From the NCBI GenBank assembly GCA_020444545.1, contig JAHLKT010000003.1:186001-250000 (forward strand): a DNA stretch of 64,000 nucleotides, read 5' to 3'. This document shows, piece by piece, positions 44,659 through 53,023 of this stretch; position 1 is the stretch's first letter, and the number at the start of each line of letters is the position of its first letter. The notes under the pieces are model-generated. The model did not search any database. It was not told the origin of the DNA and saw nothing but the letters and a program-made list of their open reading frames with translations. Source of the DNA: Desulfarculaceae bacterium (lineage in GTDB: Bacteria; Desulfobacterota; Desulfarculia; Desulfarculales; Desulfarculaceae). Made by a program: the position numbers and the translations under genes.

Positions 44659-46617
44659 ATGGTGCCGAAGCATCCCCCGCCGAGCCAGGCGCAGCAGGAG
44701 ATCGAGGCCCTGGAGAGCCGCCTGCGCGAGCTGCGCGGCGACGGCATCGCCAGCCGCCTGGAGCAGAGCGAGGCCAAGTTCCGGGCCCTCACCGAGACCG
44801 CGGCCTCGGCCATCTTCATCATCCAGGACGGCCGCTTCGTGTACATGAACCCGGCCGGGCAGAAGCTGGGCGGCTACGGCATGGACGAGCTGGGGGCCAT
44901 GGACTCCCTGGCCATCGTGCACCCGGAGCACCGCGAGCTGACCGGCCGCTACGCCAGAGACTTGCTTGAGGGCCGCCAGGTCCCCGCTCATTACCAGATC
45001 AGGATCCTCGCCAAGGACGGCCGCGAGCTGTGGGCCGAGCTGACCGCCGCCCACTTCGAGCACCAGGGGCGGCCGGCCATCATCGGCACGGCCACCGACA
45101 TCACCGAGCACAAGCAGGCCCAGGAGTCCTTGCAGGAGTCGCAAAAGCGCCTGGCCGACATCATCAACTTTTTGCCCGACCCCACCTTTGCCATTAACCG
45201 TGCGGGCCAGGTGATCGTGTGGAACCGGGCCGTCGAGGAGCTCACCGGCATTGCGGCCGAGGACATCGTGGGCAAGGGCGACTACGAGTACGCCCTGCCC
45301 TTCTGGGGCGAGCGGCGGCCCATCCTGGCCGACCTGGCCATGGAGTGGGACCAGAGCTACGAGGACCGCTACCCCTTTGTGAGCCGCCAGGGCCACACCC
45401 TGCTCACCGAGGCCTTCGCGCCGGGCATCCCGCCCGACGGGGCCTACCTCTGGGGCAAGGCCTCGGCCCTGTTCGACAGCCAGGGACAGGTGGCGGGGGC
45501 CATCGAGACGGTGCGCGACATCACTACCCGCCGCGACATGGAAGAGGCCCTGCGCGAGTCGGCCGCGCACCACCTGGCCCTGGTCAACAGCCTGCCGGTG
45601 GGGGTGATCTCGGTGGACCCGGATTTCCACATCACCGAGATAAACCCCCAGGGTCTGGCCATCCTGGGCTACGGCCCGGAGGAGGTGTTGGGCCTCCCCT
45701 GCGGCGAGGTGCTGCGCTCCGAGGCCTGCCACGGCACCTGCCCCATCCGCCAGTCCCTGCTGAGCCGCCTGCCCACCGGGCCGGTGGACACCAGCTTCGT
45801 GAGCAAGCACGGAGTGCGCAAGGCGGTGCGCCTGAGCGCCTCGGGGCTCTACAACGCGGCGGGCGAGCTGGTGGGCGGGGTGGAGGTGTTCCAGGACGTG
45901 AGCCAGCTCAAGGCCCTGGAGCGGGAGCGGGCCAACCTGGTGTCCATGTTCGCCCACGACATGAAGACCCCCCTGGTGGGCATCCAGGGCTTTGCCCTGC
46001 GCCTAATCAAGCGGGGTGAGCAGACCGAGCCCGCCAAGCAGCGGCAGTATCTGGAGGTGATCCGCCGCCAGGCCGAGCAGCTGGAAAAGATCATCAACGA
46101 CTTTTTGGATTTCGCGCGCCTGGAGACCGGGCGGCTCAAGCTGAACTTCAGCGCGGTGGACCTGGAAAAGGAGGTCACCGAGCTGATGGAGGACTTCTCG
46201 CCCCGCTACGCCCAGAAGGGCCTGGAGCTGGTGCTGACCAGCGGGGAGAAGCTGCCGGTGATCGAGGCCGACCCGGTGCACCTGCGCCGGGCCCTGGGCA
46301 ACCTCTTGGACAACGCGCTCAAGTATTCGGACCAGGGCGGCACGGTGAGCATCGAGTTCCAGGACGAAGGGCCCAAGGTGACCCTCAGGGTGCGCGACCA
46401 GGGGGCGGGCATCCCCCCGGCGGACCTGCCCTACATCTTCGACATGTTCTACCGCTCGGAAAGTCAGGGCAAGAAGGCGGGCCACGGCCTGGGCCTGGCC
46501 GGAGTGGAGGCCATAGCGCGGGGCCACGGCGGACGGGTGTTGGTGACCAGCGAGCCGGGGAAGGGCTCGGTTTTCAGCGTGGAGCTGCCCAAGCAGCAAC
46601 CCCTGGAACAGGAGTAA
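44659..46617 (+). CDS. Multi-PAS sensor histidine kinase
   Basis: This 652-residue cytoplasmic kinase has an N-terminal coiled segment, then three PAS domains (about 35-150, 155-290, 300-420). The third has several Cys (LGLPCGEVL, ACHGTCPIRQ), as in redox- or Fe-responsive PAS. The DHp has the phospho-His in FAHDMKTPLVGIQGF (about 435), and the HATPase domain has NLLDNALKY, VRDQGAGIP and GHGLGLAGV. No partner receiver lies next to it. Strong AAGGAGG ribosome-binding site. Confidence 0.93.
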   Translation: MVPKHPPPSQAQQEIEALESRLRELRGDGIASRLEQSEAKFRALTETAASAIFIIQDGRFVYMNPAGQKLGGYGMDELGAMDSLAIVHPEHRELTGRYARDLLEGRQVPAHYQIRILAKDGRELWAELTAAHFEHQGRPAIIGTATDITEHKQAQESLQESQKRLADIINFLPDPTFAINRAGQVIVWNRAVEELTGIAAEDIVGKGDYEYALPFWGERRPILADLAMEWDQSYEDRYPFVSRQGHTLLTEAFAPGIPPDGAYLWGKASALFDSQGQVAGAIETVRDITTRRDMEEALRESAAHHLALVNSLPVGVISVDPDFHITEINPQGLAILGYGPEEVLGLPCGEVLRSEACHGTCPIRQSLLSRLPTGPVDTSFVSKHGVRKAVRLSASGLYNAAGELVGGVEVFQDVSQLKALERERANLVSMFAHDMKTPLVGIQGFALRLIKRGEQTEPAKQRQYLEVIRRQAEQLEKIINDFLDFARLETGRLKLNFSAVDLEKEVTELMEDFSPRYAQKGLELVLTSGEKLPVIEADPVHLRRALGNLLDNALKYSDQGGTVSIEFQDEGPKVTLRVRDQGAGIPPADLPYIFDMFYRSESQGKKAGHGLGLAGVEAIARGHGGRVLVTSEPGKGSVFSVELPKQQPLEQE

Positions 46618-46626
46618 GGCTCGAAG

Positions 46627-47418
46627 CTAATCCAGGACCGGCAGGGTCTTGGGCCGCAGGGTGGCGCCGAAGGCTTTTTCCAGCAGATCCTTGCTCTCGG
46701 CGCGCCCGGCGGCCTTGGCCGGCTCGTGGGGCGTGTCGTAGGAGATGCTGGCCTTGCTCGGCGGCAGCTTGCCCCGGCCCAGGGAGTAGTCGATGCCCTG
46801 CAAATGGCGGGGCCGCCGGCGGCGTTCGCCCTTGGCCTGGGGCACCGGCTCCTTGGGCTCCAGGCGCCGGAAGCGGCGCAGGTTGTGCTTGAGGTTGGTG
46901 GCGCCCATGCGCTCCAGCACCGGCAGAATCTGGGGCCGGGCGAAGAGGAACAAGTTGAGCACCCGGGGGGAGAACTGGTCGGTGTTGCCCAACAGCTCCA
47001 GCTCCTGGAGCATCTCCTCGCTGAGCAGGTGGGCGTCCTTGACCAGGAGCAGAATCTTGCGGCAGTCGCGGTGGCAGGTCTCGATCTGGGCCCGGAGGTC
47101 CAGGAGGAAGCGGGCCTTGTAGTTGCACTCCGGGATGTCCAGGCTGGGGCCCAATTCGCGGCAAAGGTCCATGGGCGAGTGCACCTTCTGGGCGGTGACC
47201 ACCACGGTGAGGTACTGCGGGCCCAGGGCGGCCTTGAGGCAGTCGATCAGCTCGCCCTTGCCGCTGCCCGCCTGCCCCACCACCATGGCCCAGCCCTCGC
47301 TGCGCTCGGCGGACACGATGAGCGTGGCCAGAGCCTCCCGCTGGCTGGGGGTCAGGTCGCAGTCTTCCCAGTTGAGGGCGCCTTCGGGCTTGTTGTCGCT
47401 AGGGCGTGATGGTGCCAC
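46627..47418 (-). CDS. ExeA/MshM-like AAA ATPase with altered Walker motifs
   Basis: The 263-residue protein resembles the GspA/ExeA ATPase family: N-terminal PSQREALATLIVSAERSEGWAMVVGQAGSGKGELI (Walker A) and a Walker B-like KILLLVKDAHLLSEEMLQELELLGN. Both are unusual: Walker A ends Lys-Gly rather than Lys-Thr/Ser, and the Asp is followed by Ala rather than Glu. The C-terminal third is basic and disordered. GTG start with GGGAG upstream. Likely an ATPase homologue of unknown role; nucleotide hydrolysis is doubtful. Confidence 0.65.
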   Translation of the reverse strand: MAPSRPSDNKPEGALNWEDCDLTPSQREALATLIVSAERSEGWAMVVGQAGSGKGELIDCLKAALGPQYLTVVVTAQKVHSPMDLCRELGPSLDIPECNYKARFLLDLRAQIETCHRDCRKILLLVKDAHLLSEEMLQELELLGNTDQFSPRVLNLFLFARPQILPVLERMGATNLKHNLRRFRRLEPKEPVPQAKGERRRRPRHLQGIDYSLGRGKLPPSKASISYDTPHEPAKAAGRAESKDLLEKAFGATLRPKTLPVLD

Positions 47419-47548
47419 GGCTAAAGTTCTCCCGGCATGAATGCCAGTCCCAACTTTGCGCGGCCGGGGGGCGGGATTCCGGGGAAACTCGGTTAGCGCA
47501 TCAAGTCAGGGTGCCAAGGGTCGAAGCTGTCAATCGTCTATCTATATC

Positions 47549-47577
47549 AGGATACTGCCGGATTTCCTCTCCGGCAA
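47549..47577 (-). promoter_or_regulatory. Possible sigma-70 promoter of the ExeA-like gene
   Basis: On the minus strand TTGCCG (47577-47572) and TATCCT (47554-47549) are 17 bases apart, about 130 bases upstream of the GTG at 47418, in an AT-rich 284-base gap. Four of six bases match at each box, so it is only a candidate. Confidence 0.4.
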
Positions 47578-47702
47578 CTCTAATCCAGCACGGATGCTTA
47601 CTAATAATGATAATCAGCTTTGGAGGTCCTGCAAACTCTCCGTGGCCGATGCCACACAAATGTAACTATTTTAGTGGGAAATGATTCCCCCACGCCTACG
47701 CT

Positions 47703-48497
47703 TCAGCGAATATAGCGCTCCCGGATGCGCTGGATCTCCGCGCCCGAGACCAGGGCCAGGCCCTTGTTGAGGATGGACAGGAGCACCTCGTTGCCTTTTT
47801 TCACCGGCAGGGCCAGGTCGCTGCGCTCCACCACCGCGTTGCCCGGGGCCCAGGAGATGCGGTCGCCCAGCTTGAGGCGGTCGCGCCAGTAGAGCATCAC
47901 CGGATCGTCCATGACCGCCGCCTCCACCCGGTTCGCGCCCAAGGCCTGCACGCAGGCCTCGTAAGTGTCGTAGAGGATCGGCTTGATGCCCGCCTTGATC
48001 AGCGCGGCCGCGCCGGAGTCGCCCTTGACCGCGCCGGTGGGCACCCCGTGCAGGCCGTCCAGCCCGCTCGCCGGCCGGCTGCCGATGTTCAAAAAGATGG
48101 CGGTGGTCACCGGGTAGAAGGGGTTGGAGAAATCCAGGTACAGCCGGCGCTCGGGCAGGGGGAACATGCCGGTGCTGGAGTCCAGGGTGCCCTGGCGCAG
48201 ATCGGCGATCTCCTTGGAGTCGGCCATGGTCAGAAACTTGACCTGGAAGCGCAGCTTCTCGGCCATGACCTTCCACATGTCCACGCAGATGCCCTCGGGC
48301 TGGCCCGTGTTGCTCACGAAGGAGAAGGGGTGGTAGGAGAAATCGGTGGCCACGCTCACCGGACCGTGCTCCTCCAACCAGGAGCGTTCCTTGTGGCTCA
48401 GCGGGTCCTGGGCGTCTATCTGGCCACAGGCCGCGGCCAGGAGCAAAAGGACCAGCAGGCAGGCTGTCCGGGTGATGGGGCCGGGTTTTTTTATCAA
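47703..48497 (-). CDS. Orphan extracellular solute-binding protein (family 3)
   Basis: The 264-residue protein has a signal peptide with lipobox-like LLAAACG (about residue 24) and the bacterial SBP_bac_3 body: VSVATDFSYHPFSFV, ICVDMWKVMAEKLRF, GMFPLPERRLYLDFSNPFY, AVKGDSGAAAL. No permease or ATPase genes are next to it. The start is a TTG overlapping the korB stop (TTGA), so it is coupled to korAB. A paralogue occurs at 60918-61712. It may be a sensor or scavenging protein. Confidence 0.85.
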   Translation of the reverse strand: MIKKPGPITRTACLLVLLLLAAACGQIDAQDPLSHKERSWLEEHGPVSVATDFSYHPFSFVSNTGQPEGICVDMWKVMAEKLRFQVKFLTMADSKEIADLRQGTLDSSTGMFPLPERRLYLDFSNPFYPVTTAIFLNIGSRPASGLDGLHGVPTGAVKGDSGAAALIKAGIKPILYDTYEACVQALGANRVEAAVMDDPVMLYWRDRLKLGDRISWAPGNAVVERSDLALPVKKGNEVLLSILNKGLALVSGAEIQRIRERYIR

Positions 48498-49348
48498 GCG
48501 TAGCTCTCCAAGATTCCCTTGAGCTTGCCGTAATCGGTGCCCTGTCCCGCCAGGGGGCCGTCTTTGAGCACCGGGAAGAACTCCTGGAACGAGGCGCGCT
48601 GATTCTCGTAGATGACCCCCAGGGGGATGCTGTCGCCGAACTCGTAGCTGAGCTTGATGGCCGCCTCCCAGTCGGTGGGGTCGTGCTCGCCTTTTTCCAG
48701 CTTGCGCACCCTCTGTTTATACCACTCATAGGTGTTGAGTTTGTTGAAGGAAACGCAGGGTTGCAGAATATCCACCAGGGCCAGGCCCTTGTGCTCCAGG
48801 GCCTGGGCGATGAGCCCGGCCAAATGCTCCAGCTCTCCGGCGAACCCCCGGGCCACGAAGCCCACGTGCAGGCTGACCGCCACGGCCACCGGATTGAAGG
48901 GCACCAGGTGCACCCCGTGGGGCTGGGCCTTGGTGTGCATGCCTTCCAGGCTGGTGGGGCTGGCCTGGCCCTTGGTCAGGCCGTAGATCTGGTTGTCGTG
49001 CACCAGCATGGTCAGGTCCACGTTGCGCCTGAGCCCACCCAGGAAATGGTTGCCGCCCTCGCCGTAGTTGCAGCCGTCGCCGCTGGTGAGGATCACCTTG
49101 AGCCCGGGATGGGCCAGGGCCGCGCCGGTGGCCGCGGGCAGGCCCCGGCCGTGCAGGCCGTTGAAGGCGTTGCAGGGGATGTAGTGCGGGGTCTTGGCCG
49201 CCTGGCCGATGCCGCTGACCAGCAGGATGTCCTGGGGCGCCAGGCCCTTGTCCACCAGGGCCCGGATCAGGGCGTTCCTGATGCCGAAGTTGCCGCAGCC
49301 GGGGCACCAGGCGGTTTCGATCTCGCCGTAATCTTCTATCTTGACCAT
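48494..49348 (-). CDS. korB: 2-oxoacid:ferredoxin oxidoreductase beta subunit (KorB-like)
   Basis: This TPP-binding subunit (284 residues) of a 2-oxoacid:ferredoxin oxidoreductase, which makes acyl-CoA and reduced ferredoxin, starts with the cluster-associated AWCPGCGNFGIRNAL (about 14-28) and has the TPP motif TSGDGCNYGEGGNHFLGG (about 88-105). Subunit order is alpha then beta, 10 bases apart. 2-oxoglutarate is the usual substrate for this type; pyruvate or another 2-oxoacid cannot be excluded. Confidence 0.9.
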   Translation of the reverse strand: MVKIEDYGEIETAWCPGCGNFGIRNALIRALVDKGLAPQDILLVSGIGQAAKTPHYIPCNAFNGLHGRGLPAATGAALAHPGLKVILTSGDGCNYGEGGNHFLGGLRRNVDLTMLVHDNQIYGLTKGQASPTSLEGMHTKAQPHGVHLVPFNPVAVAVSLHVGFVARGFAGELEHLAGLIAQALEHKGLALVDILQPCVSFNKLNTYEWYKQRVRKLEKGEHDPTDWEAAIKLSYEFGDSIPLGVIYENQRASFQEFFPVLKDGPLAGQGTDYGKLKGILESYA

Positions 49349-49358
49349 GACGGCCCTC

Positions 49359-51041
49359 CTAGTTGGCCAGTTGGCGCAGGATGTATTCCGGGGTGAGGTT
49401 CAGTCCGTCGAAGCGCCCGATGAAGCGCTGGGCGATGATGCCCGCCTCTTTCTTGAGCAGGCCCGCGAACTGGCCGGTGGCGTTGCCTTCGATGACCACC
49501 ACCGAGCCCGCCCGGGCCATGCGCGGGGCGAACTGCTCCGGGTCCAGCGGCCAGACCTGGCTGAAATGGCAGGTGCCCACGGACTGGCCCTCGTCGCGCA
49601 AACGGCGGGCCGCCGCGGCCACCGGCCCCTGGCTGCTGCCCCAGCTCACCAAAAGCGTCTCGGGCTCCTCGGGACCGGCGAAGCTGGGCGGGATAGTCTC
49701 GGCCTTGAGACCCTTTTCCTTGAGCATGCGCTTGTGCTGCATGCGCACCCGGAGCTCCAGGTCCTCGGTGATGTGGCCCTGTTGGGTGTGCTCGTCGCTG
49801 TCGGCCACCACCAGCTCCGGGCCCATGCCCGGCAAACGGCGGGGGGAGATGCCGTCGGGGGTGATTTCGTAGCGCCGGTAGTCCGCGCCCTCTTTCCCCT
49901 GTCCTCCTGGGCGCACCGCCTCGCGGCCCTCCAGGCCGAAGGGCTCCAAGGCCCTGAGGCTGTCGGCCAGGAACTGATCGGTGAGGATAAACACCGGACC
50001 CTGGTATTTCTCGGCCAAATGCAGGGCGCGGTAGCCCGCCTCGAAGCACTGCTTCACGTCGCCCGGAGCCAGGATGGCCCGGGGGAACTCGCCGTGGCCG
50101 CCGTGCAGGGCGAACAAGAGGTCGCCCTGCTCGGTGCGGGTGGGCAGGCCGGTGGCCGGGCCGGGGCGCATGGCGATGGCGATGACGATGGGGGTCTCGG
50201 TCATGCCCGCCAGGGAGAGGCCCTCGGTCATCAGGGCATAGCCCCCGCCGCTGGTGCAGACCAGGGCCGGGGCCCCGGCATAGGACGCGCCCAGGGCCAT
50301 GTTGATGGCCGCGATCTCGTCCTCGGCCTGCTCGTAGACCACGCCCAGTTCGTCGGCGTGGGCGATGATGGTGAGCGCGATGGAGGTGGAGGGGGTCATG
50401 GGGTAGAAGGCCAGGAACTTGAGCCCCGCGGCCAGGGCCCCCAGGGCAATGGCCTGGTTGCCGCCCAGCATCATGCGGGGCGGCGCCTCCTGGGGCTTGG
50501 GCAGCACCCCGCAGTCCGCCTCCTGCTTGGCCAGCCAGTCAAAGCTGGCGGCCAGGCCCTCGCGGTTGGCGGCCACCACCTTGTCGTCTTTCTTTTTGCC
50601 CAGGGCGGTGGTCAGGGTGTCGGCCACCAGCTCCTGGTCCAGCCCCAGCAGCCCGGCGGTCACCCCCAGGGCGATGGTGTTCACGTGGCGTCCCTCGGCC
50701 AGCTCTTTGTAGGGCACGCCCAGGCAGCGGGCCCCGGCGCAGGTCAGATCCTGGCCGGCCACCACCACCGCGCCGGAATTGAGCTCCTTGCCGTGCAGGT
50801 CCAGGGTCTCTTGGTTCAGGGCCACCAAGAGATCCACTCCCTCGGTGGGGCTGTCCAGCTCGCGGGCCGCAGCGCGGATGGTGAAGGTGTTGTGCCCTCC
50901 CCGCACGCGGGACATGTAGTCCTGGGTGACCAGGATGTGGTAGCCGCTTTTTATGAGGCACTTGCTCAGGACCTGGCCGATGGTGACCAGGCCTTGGCCG
51001 GCCTCGCCGCCGATCATGATGTTAAGGCTGTCACGGGACAT
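49359..51041 (-). CDS. korA: 2-oxoacid:ferredoxin oxidoreductase alpha subunit (gamma-alpha fused)
   Basis: The 560-residue protein fuses the gamma domain (about 1-180; GGEAGQGLVTIGQVLSKCL, TQDYMSRVRGGHNTF) with the alpha TPP-pyrimidine domain (about 190-560; GNQAIALGALAAGLKFLAFYPMTPST, LVCTSGGGYALMTEGLSLA). ATG 51041 has the GAGGGG site; a frame up to 51104 is less likely. It is the first gene of korAB-SBP. No ferredoxin (delta) subunit is adjacent. Confidence 0.93.
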   Translation of the reverse strand: MSRDSLNIMIGGEAGQGLVTIGQVLSKCLIKSGYHILVTQDYMSRVRGGHNTFTIRAAARELDSPTEGVDLLVALNQETLDLHGKELNSGAVVVAGQDLTCAGARCLGVPYKELAEGRHVNTIALGVTAGLLGLDQELVADTLTTALGKKKDDKVVAANREGLAASFDWLAKQEADCGVLPKPQEAPPRMMLGGNQAIALGALAAGLKFLAFYPMTPSTSIALTIIAHADELGVVYEQAEDEIAAINMALGASYAGAPALVCTSGGGYALMTEGLSLAGMTETPIVIAIAMRPGPATGLPTRTEQGDLLFALHGGHGEFPRAILAPGDVKQCFEAGYRALHLAEKYQGPVFILTDQFLADSLRALEPFGLEGREAVRPGGQGKEGADYRRYEITPDGISPRRLPGMGPELVVADSDEHTQQGHITEDLELRVRMQHKRMLKEKGLKAETIPPSFAGPEEPETLLVSWGSSQGPVAAAARRLRDEGQSVGTCHFSQVWPLDPEQFAPRMARAGSVVVIEGNATGQFAGLLKKEAGIIAQRFIGRFDGLNLTPEYILRQLAN

Positions 51042-51269
51042 GAGTTCCCCTCTTCCTGCCGTAAACAAGCAAGGCGGCCCGCCCGGCGTGGGCGATCCGC
51101 GCACATGGTGCTTTCATGGTAGCAAAGGGGCGGTGGCCCAACCAAGCCCGGCCTTTGAAGGCCCTGTGGCGGCGGACGTGGCACAAAAGGCGCGGGCGTG
51201 GGAAAATAGGGGCGAGCAAGAAAAGCACAACCCCGGCCCCGGCCGGGACACGCGCGCGGGAGGCGAATG

Positions 51270-52154
51270 ATGAAATACCTGATTGCCCTGTTGATGGCCC
51301 TGACGCTTCTGTCCGCCGCGCCGGCGCTGGCCGCCTGGCACGTGGTGTCCGACAAGCAGCTGACGCTCCAAGGCCACCCCGAATCCGTGGCCTACGATGC
51401 CGCCGGCAAGGTGCTCTACGCCAGCAACTTCGGCGACGCCTTCAAGCCCGCCCTGGCCGACGGGGAGGGCTTCATCAGCAAGCTGGACCTCAGCGGCAAG
51501 GTGCTGGACAAGCATTATTTGCCCGGGCCGGGCCAGAAACTGAACAAGCCCAAGGGAATGTGGGTGGAGAACGGCCGCCTGTGGGTCACGGACATCGACG
51601 CGGTGTGGTGCTTCGACCTGGCCAGCAAGCAGGGCAAGCGCCTGGTCCTGCCCGGGGCCAAGTTCCTTAATGACCTGTGCGTGGGCGAGGGCAAGCTCTA
51701 CGTGAGCGACACCGCCGCGGGCAAGATTTTCCTCATCGCCCCGGCCGACTTCCTGAAGGCCGAGCCCGCGGTGCGGGTGATGCTGAGCCCGCCGGGCTTC
51801 CACCCCAACGGCCTGTGGCCCCAGCCCGGCGGCGGGGTGATCATCGCCGCGCGCAGCGATATGAAGGGCCCGGGCGGCCTGTTCAAGGCCCGCGACGTGG
51901 GCCAGATGCAGCAGATACGGGGCGGTATGGGGCGGCTGGACGGCGTGGCCCTGTTGCCCGATGGGGCCATCCTCTACACCGACTGGGCCAAGGGCGGCCT
52001 GTTCCTTTTGCAGGGCGAGGCCGCCCCGGTGCAACTGGCCGGCGGCTTCGGCGGTCCGGCCGACTTCGCCCTGGTGCCCCGGGACAAGGGCTTCTTGGTG
52101 GCCGCCCCGGATTTGGTCACCGGCAATCTGCGCCTGATCGAGATAATGCCCTAG
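51270..52154 (+). CDS. Secreted beta-propeller (SMP-30/gluconolactonase-like)
   Basis: This 294-residue protein has a signal peptide (about 1-22, APALAAW) and propeller-type repeats: ESVAYDAAGKVLYASNF, FLNDLCVGEGKLYVSDTAAG, DGVALLPDGAILYTDW. It resembles SMP-30-like NHL/six-bladed propellers of unknown substrate. ATG 51270 has GGGAGG 6 bases upstream; 51267 is a second ATG. It ends in CTAG, which also ends the HdrB-like gene on the other strand. Confidence 0.75.
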   Translation: MKYLIALLMALTLLSAAPALAAWHVVSDKQLTLQGHPESVAYDAAGKVLYASNFGDAFKPALADGEGFISKLDLSGKVLDKHYLPGPGQKLNKPKGMWVENGRLWVTDIDAVWCFDLASKQGKRLVLPGAKFLNDLCVGEGKLYVSDTAAGKIFLIAPADFLKAEPAVRVMLSPPGFHPNGLWPQPGGGVIIAARSDMKGPGGLFKARDVGQMQQIRGGMGRLDGVALLPDGAILYTDWAKGGLFLLQGEAAPVQLAGGFGGPADFALVPRDKGFLVAAPDLVTGNLRLIEIMP

Positions 52155-53023
52155 GGCCGGGGCAGGAAGCTCAGAAGATATTCCGCACTGGGGATGTTTT
52201 GGGTCAGGGCCAGCTCATCCGGGCCCAGGCCCATGCTCAGGCCCAATAGCTGGGGATAGAGCACCGGCCCCTGGATCAACTCCCGCTGGGGCTCGGGCCC
52301 GGCCAGGGTGTAGGCCCACTCGGCCTGCATCTGGGAGTAGGGGCAGGCGATGACCAAGATATGGGCCCCGGCGTCGCGGGCCTCGCTCAGGCGGTCCCGG
52401 ATCATGGCCAGGGACAGCTCCTCGTTGCGCTCGCGCACCGGCGCGCCACAGCAGTTGAGCCGTCCGGCATAGGGCACCGGCCGCGCCCCGGTGAGGCTCA
52501 CCAGCTGGTCGATGATATGGGGCCGGGCCGGGTCGTCGAAGCGGGTTATCTTGCTGGGCCGCACCAGATGGCAGCCGTAGAGCACCGCCGCGTCGAGGCC
52601 CTCGAAGGGCCGCACCACCCGCTCGCGCAGGGCCGGGGCTCCCAGCTCATCGTGCAGCACCTGCAAAATATGCAGCACCCTCGCCGCGCCGGTGTAGGCC
52701 AGCCCCTCTTCGGCCAGCTCTTGGTTGATCTCCTCCCGCAGCTCCGGACGCTCTTCCAAAAAGGCCCGCACCCGCTGGAGGCTGCCGAAGCAGCACTTGC
52801 AGGGCGTCACCAGGTCCAGGCCCCGGGCCTCGCTCAGGGCCATGGCGCGGGCCCCGGCGAGCAGATAGGAGCGGAAGTAGAGGTGGCGCAGGGGGTAGCC
52901 GCAGCAGGGGAACTCCACGTCCACCAGCTCCACCCCCAGCTCGGCCATCACCCGGCGGGTGGCAATCTCGTAATGCGGCACGTAGGCGGGAATCTTACAG
53001 CCCAAAAACAGCGCAAAACGCAT
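52151..53023 (-). CDS. hdrB: Heterodisulfide-reductase subunit B-like (HdrB) protein
   Basis: This 290-residue CCG-domain protein binds the unusual non-cubane iron-sulfur clusters of HdrB. First repeat: FLGCKIP, FPCCGYP and TPCKCCFG; second: YGCHLVR, LNCCGAP and IACPYSQ. Its ATG at 53023 overlaps the stop of the fused HdrC-like gene, so it is translated with it; a GTG at 53026 is one codon earlier. No HdrA is near. Members of this family take electrons from low-potential carriers or disulfides. Confidence 0.88.
   Translation of the reverse strand: MRFALFLGCKIPAYVPHYEIATRRVMAELGVELVDVEFPCCGYPLRHLYFRSYLLAGARAMALSEARGLDLVTPCKCCFGSLQRVRAFLEERPELREEINQELAEEGLAYTGAARVLHILQVLHDELGAPALRERVVRPFEGLDAAVLYGCHLVRPSKITRFDDPARPHIIDQLVSLTGARPVPYAGRLNCCGAPVRERNEELSLAMIRDRLSEARDAGAHILVIACPYSQMQAEWAYTLAGPEPQRELIQGPVLYPQLLGLSMGLGPDELALTQNIPSAEYLLSFLPRP

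Noticed and set aside
47604-47616. ATAATGATAATCA, part of a Fur-box consensus
   Set aside because: It matches only one arm of the consensus, lies 27 bases upstream of the possible -35 and next to a gene with no clear iron role.
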